Origin: JACDET01 sp038253825
GTDB lineage: Bacteria; Patescibacteriota; Microgenomatia; Levybacterales; UBA12049
DNA: 6,115 nt
Direction of reading: 5' to 3'
Assembly (NCBI GenBank): GCA_038253825.1
Contig: JBBSGT010000066.1
Location: forward strand, 1-6,115
Position numbers and translations under genes: made by a program. Shown piece after piece: positions 1 to 5,326 of this stretch. The number at the start of each line of letters is the position of its first letter. Positions within the stretch are counted from its first letter, which is position 1. The notes beneath the pieces were generated by a model. That model was not told where the DNA came from. It saw only the letters and a program-made list of their open reading frames with translations, and did no database searches.

Positions 1-1
1 C

Positions 2-133
2 GCCACTGCGCTAAAAGTACTCGTTCAGGTTGTGTTAGTTTTGTATGCGTTGCTATTTCTCATCACCTCCTCTCGCCTCAGGAGGGGTATTTTACTCTAT
101 CTCAGCCATCAAGGGGGGGGCGATCGTTTCTAG
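2..133 (+). CDS. Possible C-terminal tail of a membrane protein (partial)
   Basis: The frame starting at base 2 is open from the window edge to a TAG at 131-133 (43 codons). It reads as a hydrophobic stretch (VLVQVVLVLYALLFLI) followed by an Arg-rich segment (SSRLRRG) and a short polar tail, which is the layout of a last transmembrane helix with a cytoplasmic end. I do not recognise a family. A second frame (from base 1) is also open to 168 but its translation is rich in Cys, Ser and His and looks random. The run of eight Gs at 113-120 lies inside this frame near its end and could shift the true C-terminus. With only 43 codons and two open frames, this is a weak call. Confidence 0.3.
   Translation, partial: ATALKVLVQVVLVLYALLFLITSSRLRRGILLYLSHQGGGDRF
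66..85. repeat. GC-rich hairpin, possible weak terminator
   Basis: The arms cctcct (66-71) and aggagg (80-85) are perfectly complementary around an 8-base loop. On the plus strand the stem is followed by ggtatttt, a poor T tract, so termination is possible but unconvincing. If the open frame at 2-133 is real, the hairpin lies inside it, which argues against a terminator. Confidence 0.25.
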
Positions 134-162
134 AACTCGGGCCATCCTGCAATTTTCCGTTA

Positions 163-182
163 GTGTGAGATAATTATCACAC
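163..182. promoter_or_regulatory. Promoter and operator-like palindrome of the RHH remnant
   Basis: gtgtga (163-168) and tcacac (177-182) form a perfect 6-bp inverted repeat with an 8-base centre, and a further tcacac follows at 189-194. A -10-like GATAAT (169-174) preceded by an extended-10 TG (166-167) sits inside the repeat, 11 bases before the ATG at 186. A palindrome covering the -10 is the usual operator layout for ribbon-helix-helix antitoxins that repress their own operon. No good -35 is visible. The repeat is seen directly; the operator role is inferred. Confidence 0.5.
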
Positions 183-185
183 AGT

Positions 186-272
186 ATGTCACACATTGTA
201 CGAACACATTTTATAGCACCGAAAGACCTTATCGAAGAGGTAGATCGTTTGGTTGGTCCTCGTCATCGTTAA
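186..272 (+). pseudogene. Truncated ribbon-helix-helix (RHH) antitoxin
   Basis: The 28-codon frame starts at ATG 186 and ends at TAA 270-272. It reads MSHIVRTHFIAPKDLIEEVD and continues RLVGPRHR. This matches the start of CopG/MetJ-like RHH antitoxins: a short DNA-binding beta-strand (about residues 3-10), then the first helix (about 12-23) and the turn that normally leads, through a Ser/Arg-rich step, into the second helix. The second helix is missing, and the neighbouring frames do not restore it before the 3' end of the sigma-like gene at 308. Since the RHH fold needs both helices to dimerise, the product should not bind DNA normally. No partner toxin follows. It is most likely the stump of a deleted toxin-antitoxin operon that kept its promoter; a genuine 28-residue micropeptide is less likely. 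Confidence 0.55.
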
Positions 273-307
273 GTGTAATATACTTCTTTAAATCAGTATA
301 CTCGTCT

Positions 308-1867
308 CTAATTAGTGCTTTTGTGTTTGTTTTTGTAAATGACTCTATCAACAGCCTTTGGAGTGGTGTCTGCTATTTCCGCAATTTTTAAGTACGGTGT
401 CTTTGCACCATGCAAGTATAGTATTATTGCATCTCTATTTGCATTTTTCACTTTTGGACCCGTTTTCTTTCGACTCAATCCTTCAAATCCAGCAGTGCGC
501 ATTTCAGATAAATATATCCGTACAGTATTAATAGAGAGTCCTACTTTGTCTGCAATCTCTGCATGATTCAGACCTTGTCGACTAAGATCAGCTATATTTT
601 CCTTCTGATTTACACCTGAGGACGGCTCAGATTCCCTTGTTGATACATTTGCAGCTGGCAGTCGGGGTTGTCTCGTTTTTCTTTTTTGCTTAGGTATCTC
701 AAGAGCATCACGTGACTGACTAAACGGGAGGCTCGGTACAGGTTCTGTAACTTCCTCCACAATGGCAGGGAGTACATCATTCATATCATTTTTTGCCATT
801 AAATCGATTACCTCCGGCTCCTGAGTAACAGTTGAAGTTACTGGAGAGACAGCAGGAGATGAGGGTTGTTTTGCGTTTTTAGTTCTAAAACTCTGATCAA
901 GTAATATTGTCACGAGATCGGGTCTTACATAGATAGCACCATTCCGGATAATTACTTCTAAATCAGGATGACCAATATTATTCCGGATAAATTTTTCTTC
1001 TTGCATAGTTAGTCCTATCTTAGTGATACGTATAAACCCTTTTTTTGGCGGATCCTTATATGCTCGTTTATACTCATCAAACCAGTCTTGTCTCGTATAC
1101 CAGTTATGCAATATTTTTACAGCCTGCATTTTACCATTGAAGGAAGCTTGCGGCAGTTCCCATTCTTTCACCTCTGAAGTTCCATAGGTAGTAACAGGAA
1201 ACAAACCGCGTGGCTCTAACACTTCTCTTTCAAGGGCTTGTCTTGCTTTAAATAAGCGTGCTTTTACCCCATTCAGCCTCAGTCCTGTAGTAGTAGCAAT
1301 TTCTTCACGTCCCATCCCTGATACTCTAAGATTTACAACCTCTAACTGTCCGGGTGTTAATAACGAACCCATATCAATGGTTTCAAAAAGAACGCTTGAT
1401 GCATCTCCATTTGTGTGTAGTGGTGTTTCGATGAATTGTATATTTCTTGCTCGCCCTTCCCTGCGTAAATGATTAATGAAACGGGATCGGGCAACTTTCT
1501 TTACATAGGAATCATACCGAGCAGCATGTACAGGAACTACTTGATCAGGTGTAATATCTTCAGTAACAGGGATATTGGAATCGTAACGAGGTAGTACTCT
1601 TGTCATTACTTCATCAGTCTCAGCTGCTATATCGCTCACTATACCACTCCCATATTTACTTACTTCAAATTTACTTAAACTTCTTCGTATAATTCCTTGA
1701 GTATATCTTGTGAGAATTGCTAAGGCATTGGTATCCCCTTGTTGAGCGAGGGGAATAATAATTCGCATATCAGGTGGAGGTACTCTTAGAGCTTTTTCTG
1801 TTCCAAATGTAACTTCGTTTGAAACTACACTAGGTATTCTACCTGGAATGCCTCCATCTGGTTTCAT
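308..1867 (-). CDS. Sigma-70-like protein with C-terminal helix-turn-helix domains
   Basis: This 519-residue protein is predicted to be a transcription factor of the sigma-70/ECF type. Residues about 36-138 look like region 2: an AQQGDTNALAILTRYT helix, a core broken by about 50 extra residues, and a basic KKVARSRFINHLRREGR end. Residues about 170-213 are a clear region 4: LTPGQLEVVNLRVSGMGREE, then the recognition helix LNGVKARLFKARQAL. ECF sigma factors usually stop near 200 residues; this one adds about 300. Residues about 243-325 form a basic mixed alpha/beta segment, 331-422 a Pro/Ser/Thr-rich then Lys/Arg-rich linker, 424-461 a homeodomain-like HTH (LNHAEIADKVGLSINTVRIY) and 478-516 a second HTH-like segment. 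The ATG is chosen because the promoter ends 8 bases before it. The protein could act as a sigma factor or as a DNA-binding regulator that reuses the sigma fold; its targets cannot be read from here. Confidence 0.8.
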   Translation of the reverse strand: MKPDGGIPGRIPSVVSNEVTFGTEKALRVPPPDMRIIIPLAQQGDTNALAILTRYTQGIIRRSLSKFEVSKYGSGIVSDIAAETDEVMTRVLPRYDSNIPVTEDITPDQVVPVHAARYDSYVKKVARSRFINHLRREGRARNIQFIETPLHTNGDASSVLFETIDMGSLLTPGQLEVVNLRVSGMGREEIATTTGLRLNGVKARLFKARQALEREVLEPRGLFPVTTYGTSEVKEWELPQASFNGKMQAVKILHNWYTRQDWFDEYKRAYKDPPKKGFIRITKIGLTMQEEKFIRNNIGHPDLEVIIRNGAIYVRPDLVTILLDQSFRTKNAKQPSSPAVSPVTSTVTQEPEVIDLMAKNDMNDVLPAIVEEVTEPVPSLPFSQSRDALEIPKQKRKTRQPRLPAANVSTRESEPSSGVNQKENIADLSRQGLNHAEIADKVGLSINTVRIYLSEMRTAGFEGLSRKKTGPKVKNANRDAIILYLHGAKTPYLKIAEIADTTPKAVDRVIYKNKHKSTN

Positions 1868-1875
1868 AGGCTCAA

Positions 1876-1904
1876 ATTGTAACTAAATAGAGTCTTATAG
1901 TCAA
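1876..1904 (-). promoter_or_regulatory. Promoter of the sigma-like gene
   Basis: On the minus strand a -35 TTGACT (1899-1904), a 17-base spacer and a -10 TACAAT (1876-1881) are followed by only 8 bases before the ATG. Transcription should begin at or within a base or two of the start codon, giving a leaderless mRNA. No Shine-Dalgarno sequence is present. Confidence 0.75.
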
Positions 1905-1923
1905 CTTCCTTTCCGCGCTGGCC

Positions 1924-2013
1924 TCAAATATATCTCCCCCGCTTCCTCGAATCCGGCGCCAACCCAATCCTCTCAAAGATAATCTCCGAGTTCTCTCCCC
2001 TTACTCTTTCATT
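1924..2013 (-). pseudogene. GC-richer remnant of the C-terminus of an unknown protein
   Basis: Between the sigma-like gene and the DUF2000 gene, a minus-strand frame of 29 codons runs from just after a TAA to a TGA at 1924-1926. It reads NERVRGENSEIIFERIGLAP and continues DSRKRGRYI, which looks like a natural protein end. It has no ATG, GTG or TTG start in a usable place. Bases 1921-1980 are 32/60 G+C, well above the AT-rich surroundings, so the piece has a different history. I do not recognise the family. It could be the stump of a deleted gene or a dispersed repeat carrying a coding fragment. The rest of 1868-2229 holds the sigma-gene promoter on one side and the DUF2000 promoter with an inverted repeat on the other. 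Confidence 0.4.
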
Positions 2014-2163
2014 TTATTTAAAAATAAAGTTGCTATTCACTTTTTTTGAAACAAAGGAAAAACGTTGGATATGAGGCTAAATTGAAGATGTAGAAACATT
2101 ATTGTACATCATCAATTGCTTAGTAAAGCTAGGTTTATCTGTACGAAGGAGCACTTACAGTTA

Positions 2164-2190
2164 ACAAGTTAATTATATATAATAACTTGT
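2164..2190. repeat. Inverted repeat upstream of the DUF2000 gene, possible operator
   Basis: acaagtta (2164-2171) and taacttgt (2183-2190) are perfect 8-bp arms separated by an 11-base, wholly A/T centre. The repeat ends 22 bases before the -10 of the DUF2000 gene, so it overlaps or abuts the -35 region. A dimeric regulator site is the simplest reading. No T tract follows, so it is not a terminator. Confidence 0.4.
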
Positions 2191-2212
2191 GTTAGATTGA
2201 GTGGCCACACTG

Positions 2213-2218
2213 TATAAA
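2213..2218 (+). promoter_or_regulatory. -10 element of the DUF2000 gene
   Basis: TATAAA (2213-2218) lies 11 bases before the ATG at 2230. The bases between are A/T-rich and contain no Shine-Dalgarno sequence, so the leader would be about four bases or none. A well-spaced -35 is not obvious: the nearest candidate, TTGTGT at 2187-2192, is 20 bases away and sits in the end of the inverted repeat. Confidence 0.5.
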
Positions 2219-2229
2219 AAAGTATTTTT

Positions 2230-2649
2230 ATGGAAAATGTAGAGAAAAAATGTGTCATTATACTATCAGAAGATCAACCATTCGGTCTTATGATCAATAC
2301 TGCAAGTGTTCTGTCCTTTACTCTTGGCAATAAGCTGGGAACGCTAGCTATTGGCCAAGATGTGTATGATGCTTCCCAAAGTTTACACTTGGGCATTATT
2401 ACAATTCCAATTCCCGTATTGAAAACAACTGAGAAAACCTTACGCGAGATCCGTATAAAAGCTCTGGAAGCTGAAAATATGATTGTATCTGATTTTACTG
2501 ATGTTGCTCAGTCTTGCAAAACATATGATGAGTTTATACAGAAAATGAAAGACATTGATGAAAGGCAGTTAAGATATCTAGGAGTTGCCCTCTATGGTGA
2601 GAAAAAAATTATCAATAAACTAACTGGGAATCTTTCTCTTATTAGGTAA
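2230..2649 (+). CDS. DUF2000 family protein
   Basis: The 139-residue product matches DUF2000 along its whole length. It has an N-terminal beta-strand with a charged turn (KCVIILSEDQPFGL), an NTASVLSFTLG helix, the GQDVYDASQSLHLGIITIPI segment, the DF-DVAQ-YDEF helix, and the family's C-terminal signature YLGVALYGEKKIINKLTGNL ending in SLIR. The length equals the usual family length, so it is probably intact. DUF2000 proteins are small cytosolic proteins with a fold like peptidyl-tRNA hydrolase 2, but their biochemical role is not established and I do not assign one. The gene is monocistronic, divergent from the sigma-like gene, with its own -10 and an upstream inverted repeat. The ATG is supported by promoter distance; there is no ribosome binding site. 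Confidence 0.88.
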   Translation: MENVEKKCVIILSEDQPFGLMINTASVLSFTLGNKLGTLAIGQDVYDASQSLHLGIITIPIPVLKTTEKTLREIRIKALEAENMIVSDFTDVAQSCKTYDEFIQKMKDIDERQLRYLGVALYGEKKIINKLTGNLSLIR

Positions 2650-2660
2650 ACAGAAAATAA

Positions 2661-2849
2661 TCTGGTTCCCCAAATATCGTCCTCCCAGCAATTATAGATA
2701 AATATCAAGAGCAATTTTATGTTCCTTTGGATCAGATCAAGCTCGATTTTTTTTCATGCCACCTGTCGGATCTAACACGACGTAATTATGTTAAGAAGCA
2801 ATGCCCTACTCTATTTTTTTCTTTGCAAAAATTCTGCCGTAAGCTTTAA
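2661..2849 (+). other. Startless open frame in the gap after DUF2000, possible remnant
   Basis: Bases 2650-2980 contain no intact gene. One plus-strand frame is open for 62 codons from just after a TAA at 2658 to a TAA at 2847-2849. Its first half (PNIVLPAIIDKYQEQFYVPL, then DQIKLDF) looks protein-like. There is no ATG, and the second half overlaps the minus-strand PIN remnant, where its composition turns Cys/Phe-rich. It could be the decayed end of a gene or simply chance; I recognise no family. Confidence 0.2.
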
Positions 2850-2936
2850 TTTAGCTAATTCTAATTTTCCATTAAGAACCAATAAATCTTTAATAACAGA
2901 AATAAGATAGTTGCAATTACTGCGTAAAATTCGGTC
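2791..2936 (-). pseudogene. Decayed 3' end of a PIN-domain toxin gene
   Basis: The minus strand reads through NCNYLISVIKDLLVLNGKLE and LAKLKLTAEFLQRKK to a TAG at 2811-2813. Aligned with the end of the intact PIN toxin (NCDYLITGDGDLLILNGKKE, then LGKLQIIKAADFLQR) it shares about 21 of 35 positions with one two-residue gap. Similarity continues past the stop: ttaagaagcaatgc at 2791 recurs at 3773 and the first 22 bases match at 21 positions, so DNA was duplicated, not just a domain. Upstream the similarity fades near 2936, and the frame closes at a stop (2961-2963) without a start. The toxin's Asp122 position is Ile here and the region equivalent to the RDPKDDKF acidic cluster is lost, so it cannot be an active nuclease. 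Confidence 0.7.
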
Positions 2937-2958
2937 ACCGATAGCTAAAATTCGTTGA

Positions 2959-2967
2959 TGCTATAAT
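2959..2967 (+). promoter_or_regulatory. Extended -10 promoter of the Cys-His-Asp protein gene
   Basis: TGcTATAAT (2959-2967) is a perfect extended -10, ending 13 bases before the ATG at 2981. The expected leader is about seven bases (in ccttatattt) and has no Shine-Dalgarno sequence. There is no recognisable -35, which is usual when the TGn motif is present. The promoter lies just beyond the end of the PIN remnant. Confidence 0.65.
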
Positions 2968-2980
2968 TAGCCTTATATTT

Positions 2981-3709
2981 ATGTCTCCAGAAGCTCGCCA
3001 TAAAGAAATAGTAGGTCTACATGAAAGACATCTTTTGCAAGTTGTAACAAAACATGAAGTCCCCCTATTACAGGGCTTATGGGATAGATGGGGAGATCAA
3101 ATCTTACCCAACGGTCAGAAAAGGGGTTGGTTACTTTGTGGTCCAGGTACAATTGCTCAAAGTCGTATTATTAATTGGGAAACTGGCATTCCTATTTTTA
3201 AAGATGGAAATCCGTATACTCAAGAATATCTCCAGTTAGGTGAGACCTATCTTTATTATCCGGAGGATGGAAATATGCCTGATGGTGTCGAACATACTGT
3301 TGTTTCCTATTTCAACGGGCAGGGACAAGTAATTATTATAGATCCCACAGGGCCATTATTGTGGGGTGAAAGTGAACTTATTGGTGCGAATGATTTGCAG
3401 GGTGCAATCTCAATACAAAAATTCCCTGTTTCAAAATTTGAAAAAGCATTACGTGACAACTACCATCTTCAACCACTCGATCCAGCCGATGAAAAAGTCA
3501 AAAAAGCATATAATAAATATGGATATCAACCCCCAGATCAAACGAGATTGGCTGATTGGAAGTCGGCATTTAATGATAATCGGATAACTGGTCCATTCCC
3601 GTTTAGAGGTGATTCAGGACAAGAAATTATTGGGGACACGGGAAGGTATGGTGTTACGCTTGCTACATTCATTCGTACAATTATTCCAGATTGGGCGGGT
3701 ATTAGGTAA
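2981..3709 (+). CDS. Predicted papain/transglutaminase-like cysteine enzyme
   Basis: I recognise no named family for this 242-residue protein, but it carries an ordered Cys-His-Asp set. Cys53 lies in RGWLLCGPGTIAQSR, at a predicted helix start after a turn; His105 in GVEHTVVSYF begins a beta-strand; Asp121 in QVIIIDPTGP ends the next strand. The order and the spacing (52 and 16 residues), and especially the H-x-strand-turn-strand-DPTG pattern, are those of transglutaminase-core and related papain-like peptidases or amidases. There is no signal peptide or membrane segment, so action is probably cytoplasmic. Residues 1-45 are helical and charged; the C-terminal 90 residues are rich in Pro, Asp and Gly, without a recognised domain. 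Substrate is unknown. The gene stands alone, convergent with the PIN operon, and sits between two direct copies of the toxin 3' end. Confidence 0.6.
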   Translation: MSPEARHKEIVGLHERHLLQVVTKHEVPLLQGLWDRWGDQILPNGQKRGWLLCGPGTIAQSRIINWETGIPIFKDGNPYTQEYLQLGETYLYYPEDGNMPDGVEHTVVSYFNGQGQVIIIDPTGPLLWGESELIGANDLQGAISIQKFPVSKFEKALRDNYHLQPLDPADEKVKKAYNKYGYQPPDQTRLADWKSAFNDNRITGPFPFRGDSGQEIIGDTGRYGVTLATFIRTIIPDWAGIR

Positions 3710-3772
3710 AGTATACAGTAACGCTTTTTTATTTCCCCTTTGCTCATAAATATTCTTATGCGGCATGTAATT

Positions 3773-3913
3773 TTAAGAAGCAATGCTCTACTCTTTTTTT
3801 ACCTTTGCAGAAAATCGGCTGCTTTTATAATTTGTAATTTTCCTAATTCTTTTTTGCCATTAAGAATTAAAAGATCTCCGTCGCCAGTGATAAGATAGTC
3901 ACAATTTCCTGTT
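3773..3913. repeat. Second copy of the direct repeat shared with 2791-2936
   Basis: This stretch covers the 3' flank and last codons of the intact PIN toxin gene and matches 2791-2936. The best-conserved part is the non-coding flank at 3773-3794 (21 of 22 bases identical); the coding part is more diverged. The two copies are in the same orientation, about 980 bases apart, with the predicted cysteine enzyme gene between them. Confidence 0.65.
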
Positions 3914-4245
3914 AGAGCACACGCAAGAAATTTATCATCTTTTGGATCCCGGGAATGAAGAGGCGAAGCTTCAAATTTCAAAGGAGTGATGAGATTTGAG
4001 GCGTTATGTAATTCTGTTATAAATTCTTCTATTTCTTCCAATGAAATTTTGTAATTTTTATATATTTTTTCTCTTTTTAATACTTGATCAACTTCCACGA
4101 AAAGTTCTTCCGACATTAATAATTGGTACTTATGCTCTCGCCATGCTGCCAATAATTTATGAGGGGCATTATCTCCTTTGATGATAATTGCACTTATGAA
4201 GAGGTTTGTGTCTATGACAACGGTAGGTTTACTTGCCTTGTTCAT
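3799..4245 (-). CDS. PIN-domain toxin (putative ribonuclease)
   Basis: The 148-residue product is a PIN-domain protein of the 'putative toxin-antitoxin toxin component, PIN family' type. PIN toxins are Mg2+-dependent ribonucleases that cleave RNA and stop growth when the antitoxin is lost. The acidic residues are all present: Asp12 in VVIDTNLF, Glu47/Glu51 in SEELFVEV, Asp100/Asp103/Asp104 in SRDPKDDKF and Asp122/Asp124 in TGDGDLL. The length is normal, so it should be active. Its ATG overlaps the last 17 bases of the antitoxin gene (4229-4245), which gives translational coupling; there is no strong Shine-Dalgarno sequence. A decayed copy of its 3' end lies at 2791-2936. RNA target cannot be predicted. 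Confidence 0.88.
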   Translation of the reverse strand: MNKASKPTVVIDTNLFISAIIIKGDNAPHKLLAAWREHKYQLLMSEELFVEVDQVLKREKIYKNYKISLEEIEEFITELHNASNLITPLKFEASPLHSRDPKDDKFLACALTGNCDYLITGDGDLLILNGKKELGKLQIIKAADFLQR

Positions 4246-4522
4246 ATGTCTCTTGGCGTACTTCTTCTACTACTTGCGTGACATCTTTCATTACCTCTTC
4301 TTCACTATATTGTGTATTACGAGATTGAATTTTATCAACAAGAGAAAATAATTTCTCTTTCGCCGCTTTTTGATACGCCTCATATTGTTCGGGGCTAATA
4401 ATAACAGCATACGGCTTTCCTTTCTTTTCTACGGTTACTATTTCTTCGCCAAATTTCACTCGCCCTAAAATATCAGAAAGGTTATCTCGTACTTGTGTTA
4501 CATTTACTACTACATTTGTCAT
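4229..4522 (-). CDS. Phd/YefM-type antitoxin
   Basis: The 97-residue product is the antitoxin of the PIN toxin just downstream. Residues 1-50 form the Phd/YefM N-terminal DNA-binding dimer domain: VVNVTQVRDNLSDILGRVKF, then GEEIVTVEKKGKPYAVIISP followed by EQYEAY. Residues about 51-97 are charged and helical (KAAKEKLFSLVDKI, EEEVMKDVTQVVEEV), the usual flexible tail that wraps and blocks the toxin. Phd/YefM proteins repress their own operon together with the toxin, and a perfect inverted repeat over this promoter fits that. The pairing of a Phd-type antitoxin with a PIN toxin is common. The start is supported by promoter position; there is no Shine-Dalgarno sequence. Confidence 0.88.
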   Translation of the reverse strand: MTNVVVNVTQVRDNLSDILGRVKFGEEIVTVEKKGKPYAVIISPEQYEAYQKAAKEKLFSLVDKIQSRNTQYSEEEVMKDVTQVVEEVRQETYEQGK

Positions 4523-4528
4523 ACTATT

Positions 4529-4557
4529 ATGATAGCAGAAATCTTACATTATATCAA
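4529..4557 (-). promoter_or_regulatory. Promoter of the toxin-antitoxin operon
   Basis: On the minus strand -35 TTGATA (4552-4557), a 17-base spacer, and extended -10 TGcTATCAT (4529-4537, hexamer 4529-4534) lie 6 bases before the antitoxin ATG, predicting a leaderless transcript. A second -10-like TATAAT (4548-4553) overlaps the -35 and could be an alternative start about 20 bases upstream. Confidence 0.65.
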
Positions 4558-4566
4558 TAATGTAAG
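4543..4566. promoter_or_regulatory. Operator-like inverted repeat of the toxin-antitoxin operon
   Basis: cttacatta (4543-4551) and taatgtaag (4558-4566) are perfect 9-bp inverted arms around tatcaa (4552-4557), which is exactly the -35 hexamer of the operon read on the other strand. A further gtaag half-site follows at 4571-4575 next to the palindrome ttacgtaa (4567-4574). Binding here would block RNA polymerase, consistent with autorepression by the antitoxin or the antitoxin-toxin complex. Confidence 0.6.
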
Positions 4567-4719
4567 TTACGTAAGATGCAGGATAGAAAATTATTCATTA
4601 AGCGACGTAGACAAAAAAGAATAGTAATACTACTTCTCCTTTATATCCCCTTTTGTCATTAATTTTTAACTGAAGAATACCATAAGTAATTCATAGGGAT
4701 TTTTTTCTGAATCTGAAAA

Positions 4720-4728
4720 TGTTATAAT
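4720..4728 (+). promoter_or_regulatory. Extended -10 promoter of the frameshifted gene
   Basis: TGtTATAAT (4720-4728) is a perfect extended -10 ending 9 bases before the ATG at 4738, so the mRNA should be leaderless or carry two to three bases of leader. The -35 position holds only Ts. I see no gene in 4567-4719, which separates this promoter from the divergent toxin-antitoxin operator. Confidence 0.65.
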
Positions 4729-4737
4729 CCATAAATT

Positions 4738-5326
4738 ATGGCTGAAAGGGGTGTAAGAATTGGTGCAGTACGGAATGCTACTGCTTTAAAAGAACGGGTA
4801 AGGATATCTGGGTTACGCGTTTTGTCTCGAGATGAGGCAAAAGAGAAAGGATATCAAACGAAACGCACAGCTCTTGTACCGACAACGCCACGTATGGCAA
4901 CGGAAGTAGAACTATGGCCTTTTACTACTGAAGGCGCTGACTCAAGGTTACATGCTGTTTATGTTAAAGTAGGAGAAAGAGGGTTAGCAGTGTTAGAAGA
5001 AACAAGAAGAATGCATGACCTCCAACCTTTTGATTATCTACCAGAGGACGAGAGACCATTGGTTGAGTTAATACCGGGGGGTGGAGGCATATCTTTCTGG
5101 AATCAACCCTGCCGAGCCTGATCAATTGACAAGTTCTGTAAAGCGCGACAAACCCAACCCACACCTTATAGGAGATCCAGACTTCCCCGAAGGTGCTTCT
5201 GTAGGGGTACATTATGATGCTGAAAGTGATCTTCCGGTGAGTACTCGATTAGGAGACACACGGCGCCTTATTGTTGACGAGTACAATTTTTCTGGTTTGT
5301 CTCTCTTTTTGTCAGAAAAATGTTAA
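4738..5326 (+). CDS. Unrecognised protein, interrupted by a +1 frameshift in a G6 run
   Basis: Read as one gene, this encodes about 195 residues. The first frame (4738 to a TGA at 5119-5121) reads naturally until VELIPG, then becomes GGGGISFWNQPCRA. The next frame picks up at 5081 as VEAYLSGINPAEPDQL and runs with ordinary codon use to a TAA at 5324-5326. The switch falls on six Gs at 5076-5081; removing one G joins the frames as ELIPGVEAYL. The cause may be a sequencing error, a recent mutation, slippage-based phase variation or programmed frameshifting. The protein is soluble. The N-terminus is basic (residues 1-45), the middle has an alternating strand/helix segment (VELWPF, LHAVYVKV, GLAVLEETRRMHDL), and the C-terminus is acidic, ending FLSEKC. 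There is no signal peptide or recognised domain. If the shift is real, the product is a 127-residue truncated form. Confidence 0.65.
5076..5081 (+). other. G6 homopolymer at the frameshift point
   Basis: Six consecutive Gs join the two coding frames of the 4738-5326 gene. G5 would restore one open reading frame of 195 codons. Homopolymers of this kind are prone both to sequencing error and to replication slippage. Confidence 0.7.

Noticed and set aside
62..71. atcacctcct, identical to the 3' end of 16S rRNA; on the minus strand a perfect aggaggtgat Shine-Dalgarno next to an ATG
   Set aside because: The upstream bases do not match 16S rRNA, and the minus-strand ATG opens only a 12-codon frame with the Shine-Dalgarno too close. 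I treat it as chance within a hairpin.
280..300. tatac...gtata inverted repeat after the sigma-like gene as its terminator
   Set aside because: Arms of five A/T-rich pairs with a 10+ base loop and no T tract on the minus strand.
339..566. Plus-strand open frames inside the sigma-like gene, and similar frames at 3054-3239, 3366-3587, 3538-3783, 4964-5212 and 5484-5747
   Set aside because: They lie opposite or out of frame with well-supported genes, lack promoters and read like shadow translations.
2740..2790. Minus-strand NYVVLDPTGG peptide resembling the DPTG motif of the 2981-3709 protein
   Set aside because: Only 17 codons, with stops on both sides and no further similarity to the intact protein. 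Too short to claim a second copy.
2641..3710. Shared attaggtaaa at the ends of the DUF2000 gene (2641-2650) and the 2981-3709 gene (3701-3710)
   Set aside because: Ten bases that encode an Ile/Leu-Arg-stop in both; similarity does not continue into either flank, so it is probably coincidence.
5119..5220. TGA read as an amino acid (recoded genetic code) instead of a frameshift in the 4738 gene
   Set aside because: Continuing the first frame through TGA gives a Cys/Arg-rich sequence with several further TGAs, while the next frame is clearly coding. No other gene in the window needs TGA as sense.
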